Below, piece after piece: positions 6,721 through 14,287 of a stretch of 15,385 bases of DNA. The DNA comes from Bacteroidales bacterium (GTDB lineage: Bacteria; Bacteroidota; Bacteroidia; Bacteroidales; VadinHA17). The notes below the pieces were generated by a model. That model was not told the DNA's origin. It saw nothing but the letters and a program-made list of their open reading frames with translations, and did no database searches. A program made the position numbers and the translations under genes. The DNA lies in assembly GCA_017882245.1 (NCBI GenBank), contig JADGPV010000138.1, forward strand, positions 1 to 15,385. The letters run 5' to 3'. Position 1 is the stretch's first letter. Every line of letters starts with the position of its first letter.

Positions 6721-7983
6721 ATGAAGATTGACATATTGTTAGGTCTCCAGTGGGGTGATGAAGGGAAGGGAAAAATCGTTGACGCATTAGCTCCGGAGTA
6801 TGATGTTATTGCACGTTTCCAGGGAGGTCCCAATGCCGGGCATACGATAAAATTCAATAACACAAAGCATGTACTCCATCTGATCCCTTCCGGCATTTTT
6901 CATGAGGGCAAAACCAACGTCATTGGCAACGGACTGGTTCTCGATCCCGTGGTGTTCCGACAGGAAGTAGAGAGTCTTGGCATTGACCTTGGCAGAGTCA
7001 GGGATAGACTGCTTATCTCTGTAAAAGCACACCTAATAATGCCGACGCATAAGCTGCTTGATGCTGCACATGAGGCTTCACTTGGTGATTCAAAGATAGG
7101 ATCGACCCTCAGAGGCATAGGACCGGCTTATACAGATAAGACCTCCCGCGGTGGTATCAGAGTGGGAGATCTTTTCAGAAAAGATTTTGCTGATTTGTAT
7201 AAGACAAGGGTCGGCGAACATCTCCGGATGCTCAAAGGGTACGGTTACGATCAGAATCTTCAAGCACTGGAAGCTGAATGGTTTGAGGCAGCAGAGTTCC
7301 TGAAGCAGTTTAATACAGTTAATGCAGATTACTATATCGATAGAAGTCTCACCGATGGCAAGCGCATTCTGGCAGAAGGTGCTCAGGGTACCATGCTTGA
7401 CATTGATTTCGGGACTTATCCTTTTGTTACCTCTTCAAATACTGTTGCAGCGGGTGCCTGCACAGGCCTTGGCGTTGCACCGGCACGTGTCGGAGAAGTC
7501 TTTGGCATCTTCAAGGCCTACTGCACCAGGGTGGGCAGCGGACCGTTTCCGACTGAACTCAATGATGAGGACGGTCAACGGATGCGCGATCTAGGCAATG
7601 AGTATGGCGCGACCACAGGCCGGCCCCGCCGCTGCGGATGGCTTGACCTGCCGGCCCTGAAATATGCTATTATGATTAACGGCGTGACTCGTCTGTTCAT
7701 GATGAAAGCCGATGTGCTTTCTAGCTTCGGCGAGATCAAAATATGCACCTCATACACTGTCAACGGCACACAGGTCAGCGAACTTCCTTACTGTCTTGCA
7801 GATATTGAAAGACTTAACTACCATACTATGCCCGGATGGAACTGTGAAATCAGTAAGTTTCAGAAATGGGACGAACTCCCTGCAGAGTTAAGGAGCTATA
7901 TAAAGTATATTGAAAAAGAAACCGGCGTACCGATAACCATAGTTTCTGTCGGACCAGACAGGTGGGCCACCATCTATAGGTAG
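6721..7983 (+). CDS. purA: Adenylosuccinate synthetase
   Basis: PurA joins IMP and aspartate using GTP to give adenylosuccinate, the first committed step from IMP to AMP, in the cytoplasm. The 420-residue length is normal for bacteria. The N-terminus carries the GTP loop Gly-Asp-Glu-Gly-Lys-Gly-Lys (12-18) with the catalytic Asp13, and Gly-Gly-Pro-Asn-Ala-Gly-His (35-41) with the catalytic His41; both fall at the same numbers as in the E. coli enzyme. Further conserved blocks are Gly-Ile-Gly-Pro-Ala-Tyr-Thr-Asp-Lys (132-140), Glu-Gly-Ala-Gln-Gly-Thr-Met-Leu-Asp (219-227), the Thr-Thr-Gly-Arg-Pro-Arg-Arg-Cys-Gly-Trp loop (298-307) and the C-terminal Ser-Val-Gly-Pro-Asp-Arg (409-414). It is a monocistronic gene by context: divergent from a beta-barrel gene upstream and meeting a convergent lipoprotein gene three bases after its stop. 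Two dyads upstream may regulate it. Confidence 0.97.
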   Translation: MKIDILLGLQWGDEGKGKIVDALAPEYDVIARFQGGPNAGHTIKFNNTKHVLHLIPSGIFHEGKTNVIGNGLVLDPVVFRQEVESLGIDLGRVRDRLLISVKAHLIMPTHKLLDAAHEASLGDSKIGSTLRGIGPAYTDKTSRGGIRVGDLFRKDFADLYKTRVGEHLRMLKGYGYDQNLQALEAEWFEAAEFLKQFNTVNADYYIDRSLTDGKRILAEGAQGTMLDIDFGTYPFVTSSNTVAAGACTGLGVAPARVGEVFGIFKAYCTRVGSGPFPTELNDEDGQRMRDLGNEYGATTGRPRRCGWLDLPALKYAIMINGVTRLFMMKADVLSSFGEIKICTSYTVNGTQVSELPYCLADIERLNYHTMPGWNCEISKFQKWDELPAELRSYIKYIEKETGVPITIVSVGPDRWATIYR

Positions 7984-7986
7984 CCT

Positions 7987-8454
7987 TTACTCTCCCCGGT
8001 AAACCCAGGCTTCACTGTCAATCTTTTCCTGGATGCTGCCAACAGCTTTATACGCATCATGCACGCTGTCAAACGATTTTGCCGAGACAAGATGCCATCT
8101 TCCGCCATTCATCCCGACAATCTGCGCATCATAGCCAAAGCCTTTGATATGGCCAAGCCAGTCGTCAGCATAAGCAGGTGTCAGGAAACTGCCAACAATG
8201 ACGTGATACTTCTTAAGTTCCACGGTTTTCTGCTCTTCAGCAAGCCTGGCCTGCTCGGCAAGCCTGGCTTTTTCAGCCTCAGCCTGTTCATTCGCTACAC
8301 GGATAGAATCAGCTACGCGATATGCCTCCTGTTGCTTTTGCAGGGTCTCTGTCTGCCTTTTCTTCTTTCCAAAAGGATTAATGCTTTTCATGAAATCACA
8401 GGAAGGTGTAAGAAGTAAAATTCCTGCAAGTAAAACTATGACCAGTCTCTTCAT
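7987..8454 (-). CDS. SPOR-domain lipoprotein
   Basis: The 155-residue product begins with a lipoprotein signal: Met-Lys-Arg, a hydrophobic stretch at 4-15 and Thr-Pro-Ser-Cys with Cys19 as the likely lipidated residue. Residues ~30-80 are highly charged and Ala/Glu/Lys/Arg-rich and should form a coiled coil or helical spacer; they contain a short six-residue repeat (Ala-Arg-Leu-Ala-Glu-Gln, then Ala-Arg-Leu-Ala-Glu-Glu) encoded by an 11-base direct repeat at 8240-8250 and 8258-8268. Residues ~82-152 form a SPOR domain (Tyr-His-Val-Ile-Val-Gly-Ser-Phe at 83-90, Gly-Tyr-Asp-Ala-Gln-Ile at 107-112, Trp-His-Leu-Val at 120-123), a family known to bind denuded peptidoglycan glycans. A role near the cell envelope or division site is inferred. 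It converges with purA, with three bases between the stops. Confidence 0.85.
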   Translation of the reverse strand: MKRLVIVLLAGILLLTPSCDFMKSINPFGKKKRQTETLQKQQEAYRVADSIRVANEQAEAEKARLAEQARLAEEQKTVELKKYHVIVGSFLTPAYADDWLGHIKGFGYDAQIVGMNGGRWHLVSAKSFDSVHDAYKAVGSIQEKIDSEAWVYRGE

Positions 8455-8482
8455 AAATGACAGTTTTCACGGTTATAAACGA

Positions 8483-8513
8483 TAAAGGTAAAAAATCAGG
8501 CTTAAAAATCCAA
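8483..8513 (-). promoter_or_regulatory. Candidate Bacteroidota promoter for the SPOR lipoprotein gene
   Basis: On the minus strand TTGG (8513-8510) is followed after 19 bases by TACCTTTA (8490-8483), which matches seven of eight positions of TAnnTTTG. The -7 box ends 28 bases before the start codon at 8454. Spacing and order fit the Bacteroidota primary promoter; the last base of the -7 box and the first element are imperfect. Confidence 0.42.
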
Positions 8514-8597
8514 TGAAAATAAGAGAAACATACCCGCGCTTATAAATTCTTTCTTAAATTGGATTGATTTTTAATAACCATCAAACATACAAATCAG

Positions 8598-10511
8598 ATG
8601 AAATCACTGATCCAGTTTTTTGAAGAGAATGTTGAAAAATATGCAACCAACATCTATCTGTGGGAAAAACCGCAAGACAAATATGAGGGTACCACTTACC
8701 AGGAGACCAGGCGTCAGGTTCATGAGTTCGGTGCCGGGCTGATGCAGCTGGGAGTAAAAAAAGGCGATCGCGTAAGCCTGCTTTCTGACGGGAGGAACAG
8801 CTGGATAATTGGTGAGATGGGAGTACTCTATGCCGGTGGTGTGAACGTACCTCTGTCTGTAAGATTAAACCCTGAAGAGATCAAATTCAGGCTGATTCAT
8901 TCAGAATCAAAGATGGTTATTACTAACAGCAGTCAGGCTCCCAAGATACTTGAGGTACTCGACCAGTGCCCCAGAATAGAGAAGGTAATCTTCATGGATC
9001 CCAGGGAGGAATATCCTGACGGACAAATTAATTTCAACGAAGTCAGGAAAATAGGGAGGGAATGGCTTGAGAATCCTGCCAACAGGAAGATCTTTGATGA
9101 ATTTACGGCATCCATAACTCCTGCCGACTTTGCCAATATATGCTACACATCAGGCACTACTGCAGATCCCAAGGGAATTATTCTTACGCATGGTAATTAT
9201 GTGACAAACGTTTACCAGGGTTACTCCCTGATGGATATTCCCCAGCATTACAAAACCCTTCTCTTCATTCCATGGGACCACTCTTTCGCTCATACGGCTG
9301 GGATCTTTGCATTTATGGGAAAAGGAGCAAGCATTGCCTCTGTCAAACTTGGAAAAACACCCATGGAGAACCTGCGCAATATACCCATCTGCATGAAGGA
9401 AATAAAACCCAACCTGCTCATGAGCGTGCCTGCCATAGCCAAGAACTTCAGAAAAAATATTGAAAAGGGTATTAAGGAAAAAGGTAAAGTGACTGAAGCC
9501 CTCTTTAATTTCGCACTGAAGATTGCCTACTCTTATAATAAGGAGGGATATAATAAGGGACGTGGTTTACAGAAGATCAATAAACCGTTGCTTAACCTGT
9601 TTGATAAGATACTCTTTGCCAAAATACGTGAATCTTTTGGAGGAGAGCTTGATTACTTTATAGGCGGAGGTGCTTTGCTGGATATTGAACTGCAGCGTTT
9701 CTTCTATGCCATAGGGGCACCAATGTTCCAGGGTTACGGACTGTCTGAAGCTTCACCCATAATCTCATCCAACTCGCTGGCAAGACATAAGCTGGGATCA
9801 TCGGGTTATCTTGTAAACAACATGGAACTCAAGATCTGTGATGATAACGGCAAAAGCCTTCCTGTTGGAGAAAAGGGAGAGATTGTAATCAAGGGCGGCA
9901 ACGTGATGCACGGCTACTGGAAGAACGAAACAGCAACCAGGGAGGCAATACGCGACGGATGGCTCTATACCGGCGATATGGGATATATGAGTGAGGATGG
10001 CTTTCTTTATGTTCTGGGGCGATTCAAGAGCCTCCTGATTGCTGACGACGGAGAAAAATTCAGCCCTGAAGGAATTGAAGAAGCAATGACCCAGCAGTCA
10101 AAATACATAGACCAATGCATGCTTTACAATAATCAGAAACCTTATACAGTTGCACTGATTGTTCCAAACCAGCACGCTCTTAAGCTCTATCTTGAAGAAC
10201 ATAACATGTCTGCTACAACTGAGGAGGGCAAACGTGCTATGCTCAACCTGTTAGAGAATGAGGTAAATGAATACCGCCTCAACGGGAAATACGGAAGCAT
10301 GTTCCCGCAACGCTGGTTGCCGGTTGCATTGGGGATCCTCAATGAAAGCTTCAATGAGGAGAACGGTTTACTGAACTCTATGACCAAAATGGTGCGTGGC
10401 AAGATTATTACCAGGTACCAGGATCTGATTGATTTTCTTTATACCATCAATGGTAAGATTGTTTACCATGAACGGAATATGGAAGAGGTCGAGAAGATGA
10501 GGCTCGGCTGA
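8598..10511 (+). CDS. Long-chain fatty acid--CoA ligase (AMP-forming acyl-CoA synthetase)
   Basis: A 637-residue member of the ANL adenylating superfamily. It activates a carboxylic acid with ATP to an acyl-AMP and transfers it to CoA. The phosphate-binding loop Tyr-Thr-Ser-Gly-Thr-Thr-Ala-Asp-Pro-Lys-Gly lies at 183-193, the Gly-Tyr-Gly-Leu-Ser-Glu motif at 379-384, the ribose-binding Tyr-Thr-Gly-Asp at 457-460 with Asp460, and the hinge Leu-Gly-Arg-Phe-Lys at 473-477 with Arg475. Length and the inserted helical region at ~285-345 fit the long-chain (FadD/FAA) group rather than acetate or short-chain ligases. The C-terminus has a Thr-Lys-Met-Val-Arg-Gly-Lys stretch (596-602) likely to supply the adenylation lysine. 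There is no signal peptide, so it acts in the cytoplasm or at the inner membrane face. Chain-length specificity cannot be read. Only 21 bases separate it from the GH2 gene downstream, so read-through is likely. Confidence 0.92.
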   Translation: MKSLIQFFEENVEKYATNIYLWEKPQDKYEGTTYQETRRQVHEFGAGLMQLGVKKGDRVSLLSDGRNSWIIGEMGVLYAGGVNVPLSVRLNPEEIKFRLIHSESKMVITNSSQAPKILEVLDQCPRIEKVIFMDPREEYPDGQINFNEVRKIGREWLENPANRKIFDEFTASITPADFANICYTSGTTADPKGIILTHGNYVTNVYQGYSLMDIPQHYKTLLFIPWDHSFAHTAGIFAFMGKGASIASVKLGKTPMENLRNIPICMKEIKPNLLMSVPAIAKNFRKNIEKGIKEKGKVTEALFNFALKIAYSYNKEGYNKGRGLQKINKPLLNLFDKILFAKIRESFGGELDYFIGGGALLDIELQRFFYAIGAPMFQGYGLSEASPIISSNSLARHKLGSSGYLVNNMELKICDDNGKSLPVGEKGEIVIKGGNVMHGYWKNETATREAIRDGWLYTGDMGYMSEDGFLYVLGRFKSLLIADDGEKFSPEGIEEAMTQQSKYIDQCMLYNNQKPYTVALIVPNQHALKLYLEEHNMSATTEEGKRAMLNLLENEVNEYRLNGKYGSMFPQRWLPVALGILNESFNEENGLLNSMTKMVRGKIITRYQDLIDFLYTINGKIVYHERNMEEVEKMRLG

Positions 10512-10532
10512 ACAGTATAAAATATTTCTTAT

Positions 10533-12356
10533 ATGAATTATAAAGTGTTATTGGCTGTTTCAGTCACAGCCGTATTTATGACTTACTGTACAGGCTATAA
10601 TGGTCCTGAATGGCAACCGGCTGAAAATACACTTTTTACAGTATGGGGTGAAAAAATTGATCCTTCCGGCCCATGGAATGAATACCCGCGTCCGGGACTT
10701 GTACGTAAAGAATGGATGAGCCTCAATGGTTTATGGGACTATGCCATCTGCGGAAAGGACACATCACGTCCTGCTCCTGAAGGAAAGATACTTGTCCCCT
10801 ACCCTGTCGAATCAGCCCTTTCAGGCGTTAAACGCAGAATGACGGATTCTCTCGCTCTGTGGTATTCGCGAAATTTCAGGCTTCCCACAGACTGGGCCGG
10901 GAAACAGATAACACTGAATTTTGAGGCATCTGACTGGGAAACAACAGTTTGGATAGATGATAATTTTGCCGTCAACCACCGCGGTGGATATGATCCCTTT
11001 TCATGCAATATAACACCTTACCTCTCAGACAGCAGGAAACACAGCATTGTCGTCAGGGTGACTGACCCGACGGACAAGGGCAGGCAGCCAAGAGGAAAGC
11101 AGGTGTCTGAACCGGAGGGTATCTGGTATACACCTTCAACAGGAATATGGCAGAGTGTATGGCTCGAACCCACAGGCAGTTCATGGATTGGTGACCTGAA
11201 GATAATACCTGATGTTGATAACAGCACCCTTACTGTCAAAGTGAATGAGGAGCGTTGCCAGGGTCCTGATGGATGCCCGCCTGTAGATATGGCTTCTTCG
11301 CTTGCCGAGGTAACTGTCTCTTTTGACGGTGCCATGATTGCTACCATTTCAGGAGAAGCAGGCAAGCCACTGATTATCGGAATTCCCGACCCCCATCTCT
11401 GGAGCCCTGATGACCCGAACCTGTATGATCTGAAGATAAGGCTCATTACAGGAGGCAACGTGACAGACGAAGCAAGCTCATATGCAGGAATGAGAAAAAT
11501 ATCACTTGGAGTAACCGCAGACGGCTTCACGCGTCTTATGCTGAATAACGGATTCATTTGGCAGAACGGCCCGCTTGATCAGGGATTCTGGCCGGACGGA
11601 ATCTATACTCCTCCGTCTGATGAAGCCATGAAGTCCGACATTGAAACGCTGAAGAAGATGGGATTCAATATGATGCGTAAACATGTAAAAGTCGAGAACA
11701 GAAGGTTTTACTATCACACTGACAGGATTGGAATGCTGGTGTGGCAGGATATGCCCAGCGGAGACGATTATATATGGGGAGATAAGCCTGACATTGTAAA
11801 GAGTGCTGCTGATTCTACCCAGTTCATGACAGAACTGACGAGGATGATCGAGACGAAATTCAATTACCCGTCAATCATCATGTGGGTCATCTACAACGAA
11901 GGGTGGGGTCAGTATAACACTCCGGGTATTACAAAATATGTTGCTGCTTGTGACCCCTCCCGGCTGGTCAACAGCGCCTCGGGCTGGACTGACCGTGGAA
12001 CAGGTAATGTCAGGGATGTACATAACTATCCAGATCCTGTTGCACCTGCAGCTGAGAAAGCCAGAGCGACAGTGCTGGGTGAATTCGGCGGACTTGGACT
12101 TCCCGTTCAGGGCCACACATGGGAGCAAAAGAACTGGGGATACCAGAAAATGAGTGACAGTACTGACCTTTTTATAAGATACAGTCAGTTCTATTCTGTG
12201 GTCAGGAACCTTGTGGCAACAAAAGGCCTGAGTGCTTCAGTCTATACACAAACCACCGATGTGGAGACGGAGACCAACGGCCTATTGACCTATGACCGCA
12301 AGGTTGATAAGATGGGTTACGATAACGTGCGCAAAGCCATGAACCCCGGCAAATGA
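10533..12356 (+). CDS. Glycoside hydrolase family 2 lipoprotein (beta-galactosidase/beta-glucuronidase-like)
   Basis: The 607-residue product has an N-terminal export signal with a possible lipobox ending at Cys19 (Met-Thr-Tyr-Cys; Tyr before Cys is unusual). Residues ~50-215 form the GH2 sugar-binding jelly-roll domain (Asn-Gly-Leu-Trp-Asp-Tyr at 65-70, Leu-Trp-Tyr-Ser-Arg-Asn-Phe at 109-115), ~216-325 an immunoglobulin-like domain, and ~330-600 the TIM barrel. The acid/base Glu456 is in Tyr-Asn-Glu-Gly-Trp-Gly and the likely nucleophile Glu517 in Leu-Gly-Glu-Phe-Gly-Gly, so it should be active. The block Gly-Pro-Leu-Asp-Gln-Gly-Phe-Trp-Pro-Asp-Gly (346-356) is typical of a GH2 group common in gut and environmental Bacteroidota. 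The substrate cannot be assigned. No SusC/SusD, sulfatase or sensor gene is nearby, so it is not in a visible polysaccharide-utilisation locus. It converges with the HD-like gene, 13 bases away. Confidence 0.9.
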   Translation: MNYKVLLAVSVTAVFMTYCTGYNGPEWQPAENTLFTVWGEKIDPSGPWNEYPRPGLVRKEWMSLNGLWDYAICGKDTSRPAPEGKILVPYPVESALSGVKRRMTDSLALWYSRNFRLPTDWAGKQITLNFEASDWETTVWIDDNFAVNHRGGYDPFSCNITPYLSDSRKHSIVVRVTDPTDKGRQPRGKQVSEPEGIWYTPSTGIWQSVWLEPTGSSWIGDLKIIPDVDNSTLTVKVNEERCQGPDGCPPVDMASSLAEVTVSFDGAMIATISGEAGKPLIIGIPDPHLWSPDDPNLYDLKIRLITGGNVTDEASSYAGMRKISLGVTADGFTRLMLNNGFIWQNGPLDQGFWPDGIYTPPSDEAMKSDIETLKKMGFNMMRKHVKVENRRFYYHTDRIGMLVWQDMPSGDDYIWGDKPDIVKSAADSTQFMTELTRMIETKFNYPSIIMWVIYNEGWGQYNTPGITKYVAACDPSRLVNSASGWTDRGTGNVRDVHNYPDPVAPAAEKARATVLGEFGGLGLPVQGHTWEQKNWGYQKMSDSTDLFIRYSQFYSVVRNLVATKGLSASVYTQTTDVETETNGLLTYDRKVDKMGYDNVRKAMNPGK

Positions 12357-12369
12357 AAACCTGCCTCTG

Positions 12370-12921
12370 CTATACTTTCAGTCGGTTCTTGAAGGGCAGA
12401 AAAGTCATGAAGTCGGCGTGATGTACGATATAAGCTTCAGTGGTGCGTGTGACCAGATCGCCTTCATGAGCATGAGCTGCAATTATGTGGCACACTTCCG
12501 GAGGTACTCCGCATTCCTCTGCCAGGCTTACTCCTGAGAATGGGTGCCGCAGGTACTTTCCGTATTTTCCCTGTACGGCCGTTCCGTTAGAATCAAGCTC
12601 GTATTCCAGCATCTTGCCTACATCGGCAAGAATAGCACCGGCGATAACAACATCCATGTTCACCGGAAGGTCATCCCTGAAGAATTGGTTCATCTTTTCT
12701 CCTGCTTCGCGGACAATATGAACAACGCACCTCTTGTGGTCCATGAATGAGACCTTGAGGTCAGGTCCGCACAGCAGTGTGAAGGGAATACGGTTCAGGT
12801 CATCAGCTTTGAGCACACTGCGTTCAAGTGCCAGTTCCCAGGTACGGGCAGTCTTTTCCCGGAGTTCCGGATCATTGATCCACTCCAGCTCAGGCCATAG
12901 TTTTTTTATCTCTTCAGTCAT
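12370..12921 (-). CDS. HD-superfamily-like protein with Ala replacing the hallmark His
   Basis: This 183-residue cytoplasmic protein has an all-helical HD-domain pattern at ~55-175: His68 in Val-Val-His-Ile-Val-Arg-Glu, Gly-Ala-Ile-Leu-Ala-Asp-Val-Gly-Lys (95-103), His126 in Arg-His-Pro-Phe-Ser-Gly, His150 in Ala-Ala-His, and His168-Ala-Asp170 near the end. In standard HD phosphohydrolases the second element is His-Asp-x-Gly-Lys; here Ala99 stands where the metal-binding His is expected, while Asp100 and the other ligands remain. It may bind one metal or be inactive as a phosphohydrolase, or the subfamily may have adapted the site. No substrate can be named. The start lies six bases after the stop of the dehydrogenase gene on the same strand, so the two are very likely one operon. 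Confidence 0.75.
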   Translation of the reverse strand: MTEEIKKLWPELEWINDPELREKTARTWELALERSVLKADDLNRIPFTLLCGPDLKVSFMDHKRCVVHIVREAGEKMNQFFRDDLPVNMDVVIAGAILADVGKMLEYELDSNGTAVQGKYGKYLRHPFSGVSLAEECGVPPEVCHIIAAHAHEGDLVTRTTEAYIVHHADFMTFLPFKNRLKV

Positions 12922-12927
12922 GACCGG

Positions 12928-14124
12928 CTACTTTAATCGTGCAATAATGGCATCTGTCATCTGGATAGTTGATGCAGCCCCCATGGTGACCACCTCAGGC
13001 TTGCCTGAAAGCTTCATCATGTCATAGGTTCTGACTTTACCTTCCTCAATAACTCCTGCTATTGCCTTCCTGATGCGGGCAGCAATGTTCTTTTCATCGA
13101 TATATTCAAGCATCATACAGGCTGATTCGATCATAGCTATGGGATTGATGATCGGTATACTGTATCCGGCATATTTCGGTGCTGATCCGTGAGTGGGCTC
13201 GAAAACGCCGATGCCGTCCTCCGAGAACTGGGCACTGCAGGCAAAGCCCAGGCCGCCTATGAGCCCGGCGAAGGCGTCGGAGGCAATATCACCAAACATG
13301 TTGCTGGCAACAATTACACCGTAGTCCTCAGGGTTCTTCGTGAGCCACATCATCTGCGCATCGATGTTGGTGTTGTGGAGCTGTATGGCCGGAAACGCAT
13401 TCTTCTGAATATCCTTGGCTACCTTCCACATGAGTCCCGATGTTTCACGTATCACATTAGGCTTCTCACAAACCGTTACCGATTTATAACCGTATTTTAC
13501 GGCATGCACAAAGGCAGCTCTTATTATGCGTTCAGTGTATTTCAACGTTAAGATACGGGTTGATACCGCCAGCTCTTCTTTCGGGCACCATCCGAAGTTT
13601 TCCCGGAACTTGGGGTGCGTCATCAGGGCATCATACACCTGCTGGGGAGGATTAGACCATTCAACACCTCCGTAGAGGCCTTCAGTATTCTGGCGGAATA
13701 TTACGACGTCAACCATCGGCTCCTCAGGATTTCCATCCTTGCCGCGGCGTATGAAGTTGAGGGGATTACCCTTGTAGCTTCGGCATGGTCTCACGCATAT
13801 ATCAAGGCCAAAATGCTGTCTGAGACCCACTATTGGACTGCTGTAACTGAAGCCCTTCCCCTGCAGGGCCGGAGAGAGCTCGGCTGCAGCCTCATCCTTG
13901 GGCTTGGAGGTTATTGCACCAAAAAGTGCAATTTTGTGCTTTGCAATAAGATCAATCGTTCTCTGAGGAAGAGGATTGCCCTCCTTACACCAGAAATCCC
14001 ATCCGATGTCACCATAGACATAGTCAGCATTAAAACCCGCTGCATCAAGAACACGAACAGCCTCTTTAAGGACTACGGCACCAATACCGTCACCCGGCAG
14101 CGCAACAATCGTACGTTTAGCCAT
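12928..14124 (-). CDS. Isocitrate/isopropylmalate-family dehydrogenase (probably NADP-dependent isocitrate dehydrogenase-like)
   Basis: A 398-residue beta-decarboxylating dehydrogenase. It starts with the family block Ala-Leu-Pro-Gly-Asp-Gly-Ile-Gly (8-15). Substrate-side residues include Arg102 in Gly-Leu-Arg-Gln, Arg112 and Arg115 in Val-Arg-Pro-Cys-Arg, Tyr151 in Asn-Thr-Glu-Gly-Leu-Tyr, and Lys221 in Glu-Lys-Pro-Asn. Metal ligands are Asp255, Asp279 and Asp283 (Asn-Met-Phe-Gly-Asp-Ile-Ala-Ser-Asp). The cofactor loop reads His-Gly-Ser-Ala-Pro-Lys-Tyr-Ala-Gly (312-320); Lys317 and Tyr318 match the NADP-selecting Lys344/Tyr345 of E. coli Icd, whereas NAD enzymes usually have Asp-Ile there. 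At the gamma-carboxylate site Ser96 is kept but the Asn of Icd is Ile98, so isocitrate is likely but not certain; isopropylmalate, homoisocitrate or tartrate analogues remain possible. No leu genes are adjacent. The HD-like gene follows after six bases; pepD is divergent. Confidence 0.88.
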   Translation of the reverse strand: MAKRTIVALPGDGIGAVVLKEAVRVLDAAGFNADYVYGDIGWDFWCKEGNPLPQRTIDLIAKHKIALFGAITSKPKDEAAAELSPALQGKGFSYSSPIVGLRQHFGLDICVRPCRSYKGNPLNFIRRGKDGNPEEPMVDVVIFRQNTEGLYGGVEWSNPPQQVYDALMTHPKFRENFGWCPKEELAVSTRILTLKYTERIIRAAFVHAVKYGYKSVTVCEKPNVIRETSGLMWKVAKDIQKNAFPAIQLHNTNIDAQMMWLTKNPEDYGVIVASNMFGDIASDAFAGLIGGLGFACSAQFSEDGIGVFEPTHGSAPKYAGYSIPIINPIAMIESACMMLEYIDEKNIAARIRKAIAGVIEEGKVRTYDMMKLSGKPEVVTMGAASTIQMTDAIIARLK

Positions 14125-14237
14125 ATTTCATGATTTATGTTTGTATTATATGTTATCGCGTAAAAATATAGTTTTTATTGTGTTAAAAAAAAGACTTTCA
14201 GCAGATAAAACTCATGATGGTTGCATTGGAAAAAAAT

Positions 14238-14245
14238 TATATTTG
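14238..14245 (+). promoter_or_regulatory. Candidate Bacteroidota -7 element for pepD
   Basis: TATATTTG is an exact match to TAnnTTTG and ends 42 bases before the pepD start. A TTG at 14221-14223 sits 14 bases upstream, closer than the usual 17-23, so the -33 element is uncertain. The surrounding 163-base spacer is AT-rich and also must hold the divergent dehydrogenase promoter, for which I see only a poor TATATTTT on the minus strand (14170-14163). Confidence 0.5.
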
Positions 14246-14287
14246 CCGCTTGATCTGATTATTTAAAGTTTTAACAAACAAAATTAT

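Noticed and set aside
8240..8268. Direct repeat of 11 bases with an 18-base period
   Set aside because: It encodes a repeated six-residue unit of the helical spacer in the SPOR lipoprotein, so coding structure explains it and no mobile or regulatory repeat is needed.
11018..11557. 179-residue open frame on the minus strand inside the GH2 gene
   Set aside because: It is antisense to a well-supported GH2 coding region with intact catalytic motifs, and its translation is Ser/Pro/Arg-rich with no recognisable domain.
13615..14133. 172-residue open frame on the plus strand inside the dehydrogenase gene
   Set aside because: It is antisense to the dehydrogenase, whose motifs are continuous across the region, and it shows no family resemblance.
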